A stretch of DNA of 6,976 bases, from contig JBAXQP010000145.1 in the NCBI GenBank assembly GCA_037131655.1, positions 1-6,976 of the forward strand, given 5' to 3'. The translations under genes and the position numbers were made by a program. Position 1 is the stretch's first letter; each line of letters begins with the position of its first letter. The notes beneath the pieces are model-generated. The model made no database searches, had not been told where the DNA came from, and saw nothing but the letters and a program-made list of their open reading frames with translations. Below, piece after piece: positions 1-5,226 of the stretch. The stretch is from a bacterium. Lineage in GTDB: Bacteria > Armatimonadota > Fimbriimonadia > Fimbriimonadales > JBAXQP01.

Positions 1-1027
1 CGCTTCGATCACAGACTTCCGTTTTATCTTCAAGCCAACGTTGGGCGTTACTGACTGCTCGTTGAACACGTCCCCAACCGGCTTGTGCCTCATCCAATCT
101 GTCAAGACCGTAATCAATTGGCGATCGATAAGACGTGCCTAGCAGATATAAACGAATAGCTTCCGGCGAATATTTCGCGAGAATGGCATTGACCTTTGCA
201 TCATTTCCAACCGACTTGGACATTTTTTCGCCGCCGGCAGTGATAGCACCCCAGTGGAGCCAATATCTGCAGAAATCTGCTCCGCCTAAGTACGCTTCCG
301 ATTGGGCGATCTCATTTTCATGATGTGGGAAGATAAGGTCGGTGCCGCCTGCGTGAATATCGAAATTGTTTCCCAAATATTTCAAGCTGAGAGTAGAGCA
401 TTCAATGTGCCAGCCAGGACGCCCTAGCCCCCAGGGGCTTTCCCATGAGGGTTCACCTGGTTTTGCTGATTTCCATAAAGCAAAATCAAGGGGATCTTTC
501 TTTCGCTCATCGACTTCAATACGTGAGCCTGAAATCAAATCAGCAGGATTGCGCTTAGAAAGCTTTCCATAGTCTTTGAACTTGGTAACAGAGTAATAGA
601 CGTCCCCATCAACTGCATAGGCGCATCCCTTATCTATGAGCGAAGCCACCATATTAATAATATCCTGCATATTGGTGGTGACCCTGACGAATTGAATGGG
701 CTTGATGTTAAGGGAATTTAATGCTTCTTCATAGATGGCCGCATACTTGTCAGCAACTTCAATGGCAGTGATGCCTTCCTGCTTCATTCGGTTGATGATT
801 TTATCATCGATATCGGTAAAGTTCTGGACGAAATTCACTTCGAACCCAAGTACTTCAAACCATCTTCTAATGATGTCCATGACTACCGCACCGCGTATAT
901 GACCGATGTGCGGTGCATCCTGTGGGGTGAGGCCGCAGGCATACATTGATACTTTGCCAGGTTCACGAGGCGAAAATTCTTCTTTTTGTCCACTCAGTGT
1001 GTTAGTAAGTTTAACATTTGGGAGCAT
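1..1027 (-). CDS. cysS: Cysteinyl-tRNA synthetase, 3' end cut by the window
   Basis: Cytoplasmic class I aminoacyl-tRNA synthetase that activates cysteine with ATP and loads it onto tRNA-Cys. I translated this gene by hand; 342 residues are visible of a family that is usually about 460-490, so the rest of the anticodon-binding region lies left of base 1. Seen directly: a CGLTPQD segment with Cys31, the HIGH signature at residues 40-43 (PHIGH), GWHIECS with Cys210, FPHHENE with His235 and Glu239, and KMSKS at 268-272. Cys31, Cys210, His235 and Glu239 match the four zinc ligands that select cysteine in the E. coli enzyme, with nearly the same spacing. The chosen ATG is preceded by AGGAAAAGG, a slightly distant ribosome site about 12 bases upstream. 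The segment between the first zinc ligand and HIGH reads LTPQDAP rather than the more usual PTVYD type. It follows the serine acetyltransferase gene by 174 bases. Identification is secure. Confidence 0.96.
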   Translation of the reverse strand, partial: MLPNVKLTNTLSGQKEEFSPREPGKVSMYACGLTPQDAPHIGHIRGAVVMDIIRRWFEVLGFEVNFVQNFTDIDDKIINRMKQEGITAIEVADKYAAIYEEALNSLNIKPIQFVRVTTNMQDIINMVASLIDKGCAYAVDGDVYYSVTKFKDYGKLSKRNPADLISGSRIEVDERKKDPLDFALWKSAKPGEPSWESPWGLGRPGWHIECSTLSLKYLGNNFDIHAGGTDLIFPHHENEIAQSEAYLGGADFCRYWLHWGAITAGGEKMSKSVGNDAKVNAILAKYSPEAIRLYLLGTSYRSPIDYGLDRLDEAQAGWGRVQRAVSNAQRWLEDKTEVCDRS

Positions 1028-1163
1028 AAATGCTTCATCCTTTTCCTGCGTTCATCCCTTCAATCATGAAGAGAATTCAACCTAATAGGATACTTGGATA
1101 TTCTTATTCTTTACATCACTCTAGTCTGCTAGATGAGTAAACCTTTAAATTATTTTGCAATAC

Positions 1164-1193
1164 AGTATATCAAAATCGCAAGAGCAATCTCAA
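1164..1193 (-). promoter_or_regulatory. Probable sigma-70-type promoter for cysS
   Basis: On the minus strand TTGAGA (1193-1188) and TATACT (1169-1164) are separated by 18 bases, each one mismatch from consensus. It begins 8 bases after the cysE stop codon and would give a leader of about 130 nt before the cysS ATG. The leader contains a small 5-bp hairpin (TCTAG/CTAGA, 1120-1133) but no T-box consensus that I can find. The promoter call is from sequence match only. Confidence 0.5.
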
Positions 1194-1201
1194 TTGGTCG
1201 A

Positions 1202-2044
1202 TTATTTCTTTCCGTCAGATGGGACTTGCGTATTCGATCTTCCATTAGCTTCGAGTTTGGAACTCAGCTCAATTATTTTGGTTTCCAATTCGCGAACACG
1301 TTTGGTTAATTCTTGCACATCATCGGCTTTAGGTTCTGTAGTAATTCTATTCTTCTCCAATATCTCTAATCGTTCTTGGAGCTGGTCAACTAGTTCACTT
1401 CCATTTTCATGGTGTCTATGGCGAGCGGTCTCCAATCGTTCAAGCCGTCGTGTCAACTCACCGATTAATTCACCTTCAGGGTCGAGGCGGTTGATGGTGT
1501 TGTCTAAAACATGAGTTTCTTCAACTCGAACCCCATCTTGAACGACAATACGTCCCGGAATACCGACCACGGTGCAGTTAGGGGGGATGTCTTTATTGAC
1601 AACCGCATTTGCGCCGATCCGGCTGCTGTCGCCGATAGTAATACGTCCGACAATCTTTGCACCCATGCCGATGATAACATTATTACCAATTGTCGGGTGC
1701 CGTTTAACCTTTTCTAATGTGGTTCCGCCCAATGTGACCTGGTGATACATCAGGACATCATCGCCGATTTCAGCCGTCTCGCCGATAACTACTCCGTTGC
1801 CATGATCGGTAAAGAAACGACGGCCTATGGTTGCGCCGGGATGGATTTCAACTTCAGTAAAGAAGCGGGTTGATTGCGATAGCCAGCGCCCGAGTGTTTT
1901 TAGATGATGTGTCCATAACCAATGCGCGATCCGGTGCGACCAGATAGCGTATAAGCCGGGGTAGGCAAGCACTTCCCAAATATTTCGTGCCGCAGGGTCA
2001 TGTTCAAAGACCACGCGGATATCTTCTTTTATGCGTGTAAACAT
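1202..2044 (-). CDS. cysE: Serine O-acetyltransferase (EpsC-type) with a coiled-coil tail
   Basis: Transfers acetyl from acetyl-CoA to L-serine to give O-acetylserine, the committed step of cysteine synthesis; cytoplasmic. The protein is 280 residues from the chosen ATG. Residues 1-60 are the short helical N-terminal region of the EpsC class (starts MFTRIKEDIRVVFEHDPAA). Residues 62-168 form a left-handed beta-helix of hexapeptide repeats, with EIHPGATIG (Glu66), TDHGNG (catalytic-type His81), QVTLGGT (102-108), RHPTIG and GIPGRIV. Residues about 185-266 are unusual: charged heptad-like helices (RRLERLE, LQERLEILEK, KRVRELETKIIEL) that predict a coiled coil, followed by a polar end. Related EpsC enzymes of about 220 residues lack this. 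An in-frame ATG at 2122 would add 26 residues, but a TATAAT box lies inside that extension, the added residues do not resemble the family, and neither start has a clear Shine-Dalgarno. The gene precedes cysS, a common pairing. Function is secure; the role of the tail is unknown. Confidence 0.93.
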   Translation of the reverse strand: MFTRIKEDIRVVFEHDPAARNIWEVLAYPGLYAIWSHRIAHWLWTHHLKTLGRWLSQSTRFFTEVEIHPGATIGRRFFTDHGNGVVIGETAEIGDDVLMYHQVTLGGTTLEKVKRHPTIGNNVIIGMGAKIVGRITIGDSSRIGANAVVNKDIPPNCTVVGIPGRIVVQDGVRVEETHVLDNTINRLDPEGELIGELTRRLERLETARHRHHENGSELVDQLQERLEILEKNRITTEPKADDVQELTKRVRELETKIIELSSKLEANGRSNTQVPSDGKK

Positions 2045-2072
2045 TGTCAAAAAAATTAGCGTCTCTAAGTAT

Positions 2073-2078
2073 ATTATA
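2073..2078 (-). promoter_or_regulatory. Candidate -10 box for cysE
   Basis: A perfect TATAAT on the minus strand, 28 bases before the preferred cysE ATG at 2044. No good -35 element is visible at 16-18 bases upstream (the best is TACTGT), so it may be weak or activator-dependent. It matters mainly because it supports the ATG at 2044 over the longer in-frame start at 2122. Confidence 0.4.
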
Positions 2079-2140
2079 CTACGTAATACAATCCCACAGT
2101 AGCGGTGAACCAGGGAACACATAAAACATTACAAAACAGA

Positions 2141-2168
2141 GCAACCACTTATGCAAGAAGATGGTTGC
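2141..2168 (-). terminator. Possible intrinsic terminator upstream of cysE
   Basis: On the minus strand GCAACCA and TGGTTGC can pair in a 7-bp stem around a 14-base loop, followed by TCTGTTTTGTAATGTTTT, a broken T-rich tract. It lies between the end of the hydrolase unit and the cysE promoter, where a terminator would be expected. The stem is short and the loop long, so the call is moderate. Confidence 0.35.
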
Positions 2169-2232
2169 CGCATCTCTTCGCTCTATTCAAAAAAACTTAA
2201 AAAGAGGGCGAAATTTAGCCATAAGTAAACGC

Positions 2233-2275
2233 CAGTTATAGTTCCCCTTCAATAATGGAAGGGGAACTATAACTG
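2233..2275 (-). terminator. 18-bp perfect hairpin after the GH65-like gene
   Basis: CAGTTATAGTTCCCCTTC (2233-2250) is the exact reverse complement of 2258-2275, with a 7-base loop. On the minus strand it begins 12 bases after the hydrolase stop codon, a position that suits a transcription terminator or an RNA 3'-end stabiliser. There is no T-run directly after the stem on this strand; the nearest T-rich stretch (CTCTTTTTAAGTTTTTTT) starts about 28 bases further on. Hairpin certain, function inferred. Confidence 0.5.
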
Positions 2276-2287
2276 TTGATTCGTATT

Positions 2288-4309
2288 TTATTCGAGATAC
2301 TTCAACTCTGCACGTTCTTGTCCCTGGTATGCGGTTAGCTTGGCAGGGCGACCTTTTGCCCAGATGCGGTCGATTTCTATGCCTTCCCAACCTTCGGGCA
2401 TCACAATTGGATGTTTGCACCAGCCTTCGATTGGACCGGAATCGAGTGTGAGACCAGTTAGACCATATTGCAGCGCCATAAGGAAGCCCGCCATATTGGT
2501 GAGGAAAATCGTATCCTCGCCGCCGGTGAATTCTGTGAATTGATCGTAAGGCTGTTTGATTTGAGTGAGCATTCCGGCTTCAAACATCTTTAATGAGAGC
2601 TTGCGGTCACCGGCGCGCGCTGCCCATACACCGCAAAGACTAGACAACATTGCACCGCCGATAAACGTATGCGCAAGGTCAAGATAGTACTGATAAGTTG
2701 CACTGTCGACCGCAGGGCTATGCGTGTAACCGAAGGGGAAGAAACCAAGAAGTGTTTCCGGACAGCACAACCCTCCCTCATAAACATAACTGTCATGCTT
2801 GAGGATGACCTCTTTTTCAATCGGGATGAAGAGGTACTTTTCGATATCGCACCAAAGTTGCGGTGGTTCTGCGCCGAGTTTTCTGGCAAACGCGATGGCT
2901 TCTCTGAGCACCATTACTGCAAGGATATTTGTGAAGCCGTTGTTGTGAATGTTATCGATTCCTTCATCTACTCCGGTGATATGGCGTAGTTCGTAGCCGC
3001 GTGTGGTTTTGGTAACGCGACTGGTCAGCCATTCGACCACAGCGCTTATAACCGGCCAGGCTTGTTGGCGTAAAAAGAGCTCGTCGCCCGTTGCATGGAC
3101 ATATTGGGCGAAGGCATAGGCGATATCGAGATTGACATGCTGTTCGGCAACGCCTGCGCATCCACCGGCAAAGAGGGGGGTGACTTCGCCCCCGCTAAGA
3201 TCACTTTGCCATGGATACATCGCGCCGCTGTATCCGTGCATCGCTGCGTTATTGCGAGCTGCAGGGAGCATTCGCAACCGATAATCGAGCATTGAGCGAG
3301 CCGCATTGGGTGATGTCAGAAGCACTGGCGGATACATAAAGGTTTCGGTATCCCAGAAAATATGGCCGTAATAGGTTGGACGTTCGCTTAACCCAAAAGG
3401 CGCGATACTGCACGGGCTTGCGGCATGGATGCTGGTATGAAGGTAATAATAAGCGGCATCAGTGACTTCCTGCCAGCGATTATCAGCGCCGATGAGCTTG
3501 ATGCGCCCTTTCCAAAGTTCCGCCCAGGCGTTGCGGTTATCTTCACGAAGCTTATCCCATCCTTGCCAAATGCCGGCTTCAATCATGCGCGCAACTTGCC
3601 AGTGAGGTTCGGTATGCATAATGCCGGGGATCAGGCATCCGACCTGCCGCATCTTATATTGCTGCCCAGGTTGGGCTTTGATGTTGAAATGTTTGAATTG
3701 AGGACCAGTCTCACAGCCGATATAATCGCCCATAGTCCCCTGAAGGTCTGACCCGATAAACTCTGCCAGAAAGCCCGCGCCGAGTTTGGAGATACCCCCA
3801 TCACTTTCCCAAAGGAGAATCGCGTCCGCCTTCTTGTTAAACATACTGCGATGTAGGCTCTTGCCTGGGATTTTAGTGGCATCGAGCACAGATGAGAGGG
3901 TTAAATTGCACGGTTTATCGACTTCGACGGTGATTTCCTGCATAGCAAGCGTTGGGGCAGTGCGGCAGCAGAAGGTTAGGACATGAACCTTAATTGTAGC
4001 TTCGCTGGAGACATAATCGAATCGAGTTTCAAGTTCACCATTTGAAAAGTCATAAGTCTGCTCGCGAAAAATGACCTTATCAGGATGATTTGAAAGCTTG
4101 TTTCCCCCAATAGATATGTCCGCACCAATCGGATTAGGCGCTTGGGCATATCCTTCCACACTTTGACCTGGAGTAGCTCCCGAATAGCCATTCACTAAAA
4201 CCGAAGCATTCAAAAACGGCACTTTGCCAAACCGAAATCCAATCAGACCATTGGCGAGATAGGCAGGGGCGAACTCGGGTGAGTATTCATTAATTACATA
4301 TTTCTTCAT
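2288..4309 (-). CDS. GH65-like inverting glycoside hydrolase, complete paralogue
   Basis: A 673-residue enzyme with the layout of glycoside hydrolase family 65: N-terminal beta-sandwich (about 1-245, with YLANGLIGFRFG at 17-28), a linker, an (alpha/alpha)6 barrel (about 275-615) and a short C-terminal beta region. Family signatures are GHIFWDTETFMYPP (315-328), HGYSGAMYPWQS (358-369), ITGVDEG (444-450) with NNGFTN (456-461), and QPYDQFTEF (586-594) followed by FLTNMAGFL. Asp320, Glu449 and Glu593 are spaced 129 and 144 apart, the same spacing I recall for Asp301, Glu430 and Glu574 of human collagen glucosylgalactosyl-hydroxylysine glucosidase. A Glu in the FTE position is a mark of hydrolases, whereas GH65 phosphorylases bind phosphate there. 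I therefore infer hydrolysis of an alpha-linked glucoside, possibly alpha-1,2, but the substrate is not readable. No signal peptide or membrane segment is seen, so it is probably cytoplasmic. The ATG has a strong AAGGAG 8 bases upstream. It is the last gene of the unit and about 60% identical by eye to the gene at 5227-6976. Confidence 0.85.
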   Translation of the reverse strand: MKKYVINEYSPEFAPAYLANGLIGFRFGKVPFLNASVLVNGYSGATPGQSVEGYAQAPNPIGADISIGGNKLSNHPDKVIFREQTYDFSNGELETRFDYVSSEATIKVHVLTFCCRTAPTLAMQEITVEVDKPCNLTLSSVLDATKIPGKSLHRSMFNKKADAILLWESDGGISKLGAGFLAEFIGSDLQGTMGDYIGCETGPQFKHFNIKAQPGQQYKMRQVGCLIPGIMHTEPHWQVARMIEAGIWQGWDKLREDNRNAWAELWKGRIKLIGADNRWQEVTDAAYYYLHTSIHAASPCSIAPFGLSERPTYYGHIFWDTETFMYPPVLLTSPNAARSMLDYRLRMLPAARNNAAMHGYSGAMYPWQSDLSGGEVTPLFAGGCAGVAEQHVNLDIAYAFAQYVHATGDELFLRQQAWPVISAVVEWLTSRVTKTTRGYELRHITGVDEGIDNIHNNGFTNILAVMVLREAIAFARKLGAEPPQLWCDIEKYLFIPIEKEVILKHDSYVYEGGLCCPETLLGFFPFGYTHSPAVDSATYQYYLDLAHTFIGGAMLSSLCGVWAARAGDRKLSLKMFEAGMLTQIKQPYDQFTEFTGGEDTIFLTNMAGFLMALQYGLTGLTLDSGPIEGWCKHPIVMPEGWEGIEIDRIWAKGRPAKLTAYQGQERAELKYLE

Positions 4310-4315
4310 CGATTA

Positions 4316-4354
4316 GTCTCCTTAAGAACAAACGCCTTTATTGTACTGGGAGAC
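4316..4354 (-). promoter_or_regulatory. Shine-Dalgarno of the complete GH65-like gene, possibly masked by a hairpin
   Basis: On the minus strand AAGGAG (4323-4318) sits 8 bases before the ATG at 4309, which fixes that start. GGAGAC, which overlaps it, is exactly complementary to GTCTCC at 4354-4349, so a 6-bp stem with a 27-base loop could hide the ribosome site. The Shine-Dalgarno is clear; the masking is a weak inference because a 6-bp match with a long loop can occur by chance. Confidence 0.45.
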
Positions 4355-4373
4355 ACTCTATTGAAGAAAGGGC

Positions 4374-5174
4374 TTACTGACAATCGCCGTAATTATTAGC
4401 GGGGGCGTCCATGTTTCTTCGGTCGGGCTTGTAACGGCAGTAATATTTGCCAGGGGCGTATTTGAAACCGCCGCCGACATCTTCAACTTTGTATCTAGAG
4501 ACATGCCCATCCGCATGGACAATATTGGCGCCGGTTGTATGACGGTCGTTAAAGATATCCCATCCGAACGGCCAAAAGTCACCATCATTTATTGATTGGC
4601 AACTTTCTTCGTATAATAGGAAGGTATCCGAAGGGAAATTAACGACAGAAAGGGGAATGGGAGGGCCGCCATTAATATTGAATGTGTGATTCATCGTGTA
4701 ATTCACACGGGCAGTACTGCAATTGTACCGAGTCCTGAAACTTTTATAATACCCAAGAGATTCATTATAATCTTTCCACCCGTACCAGGATGGGCATTTA
4801 TAAATTTCCTTGTTTTTTGTGTAAGACCACAGGCTTCCTAGTTCGGGAAAAGCGATTGTTTGGCAAGCTCGCCAGTCACCATATCCGAGGACACGGTTTG
4901 TGCAACGAGAATCATAACTAGAGACCACACATACCCATCCGCATTTAGCCCAATCATTACGACCGCAGTCTCCTGCGAAGGGATAGCGTTCATTGTTATC
5001 AATCGTGTAAGCCCAAATACCTTTACCCAGTTGAGCCATGTTGTTTAGACATGCCGTTGTTCGAGCTTTCTCGCGAGCAGCAGCAAATATAGGGAAAAGA
5101 ATTGCCGCCAAAATAACGATTATCGCTATCACAACCAGCAATTCAATAAGTGTAAAGCCTCTTTGTTTGAACAT
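4374..5174 (-). CDS. Type II-like pseudopilin, DUF1559 / H-X9-DG family
   Basis: A 266-residue protein with a class III prepilin leader: MFKQRG, then FTLIELLVVIAII. Prepilin peptidase would cut after Gly6, leaving Phe at +1 and the conserved Glu at +5. Residues 7-30 are the hydrophobic helix that anchors the subunit in the inner membrane or packs it into a pilus-like fibre; the rest faces the cell exterior. Near the C-terminus RHTTGANIVHADG gives the H-X9-DG motif (His212, Asp222-Gly223) typical of DUF1559 proteins, which are massively expanded in Planctomycetota, Verrucomicrobiota and Armatimonadota. The AAAREKAR stretch (31-38) is most like Armatimonadota members. The exterior part has eleven cysteines (42, 70, 78, 82, 91, 104, 127, 152, 192, 246, 265), many aromatic residues and glycines, so disulfides are likely. 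The ATG has AGGA 7 bases upstream. It lies between two GH65-like genes with short gaps, consistent with co-transcription. The specific role is unknown; binding or display of a glycan at the surface is only a guess. Confidence 0.9.
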   Translation of the reverse strand: MFKQRGFTLIELLVVIAIIVILAAILFPIFAAAREKARTTACLNNMAQLGKGIWAYTIDNNERYPFAGDCGRNDWAKCGWVCVVSSYDSRCTNRVLGYGDWRACQTIAFPELGSLWSYTKNKEIYKCPSWYGWKDYNESLGYYKSFRTRYNCSTARVNYTMNHTFNINGGPPIPLSVVNFPSDTFLLYEESCQSINDGDFWPFGWDIFNDRHTTGANIVHADGHVSRYKVEDVGGGFKYAPGKYYCRYKPDRRNMDAPANNYGDCQ

Positions 5175-5181
5175 ATGTTAA

Positions 5182-5185
5182 TCCT
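5182..5185 (-). promoter_or_regulatory. Shine-Dalgarno of the pseudopilin gene
   Basis: AGGA on the minus strand, 7 bases before the ATG at 5174. It supports this start, which also gives the expected six-residue prepilin leader. The 52-base gap to the upstream hydrolase stop holds no convincing terminator, so the two genes are probably co-transcribed. Confidence 0.55.
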
Positions 5186-5226
5186 AACCAACTTATATGA
5201 TAACATACTTTCCGGCTACGAACATG

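Noticed and set aside
1028..1163. T-box riboswitch in the cysS leader
   Set aside because: No T-box sequence (AGGGTGGAACCGCG type) or terminator/antiterminator pair is visible, and the leader is short for this class.
1155..1514. Plus-strand open frame of 119 codons over the 3' part of the serine acetyltransferase gene
   Set aside because: It is antisense to a clearly conserved gene, its product is Ser-rich low-complexity from the reversed coiled-coil codons, and no ribosome site supports it.
2045..2122. N-terminal extension of the serine acetyltransferase starting at the ATG at 2122
   Set aside because: The extra 26 residues do not resemble the family, there is no ribosome site, and a TATAAT box lies within them. 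MFTRIKEDI is the usual type of EpsC start.
2187..2420. Minus-strand open frame of 77 codons across the end of the GH65-like gene and the hairpin
   Set aside because: It overlaps the conserved C-terminus of the hydrolase in another frame, runs through the inverted repeat and resembles nothing I know.
2288..4309. GH65 sugar phosphorylase (maltose, trehalose or kojibiose phosphorylase)
   Set aside because: Both copies carry a second carboxylate in a FTE motif that aligns with the catalytic base of GH65 hydrolases, where phosphorylases have a phosphate-binding loop instead. An assay would be decisive.
4310..4373. Intrinsic terminator between the pseudopilin and the downstream GH65-like gene (CCTTT / AAAGG pairing)
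   Set aside because: The stem is 5 bp with a loop of more than 20 bases and no proper T-run follows, so it does not meet a reasonable terminator standard.
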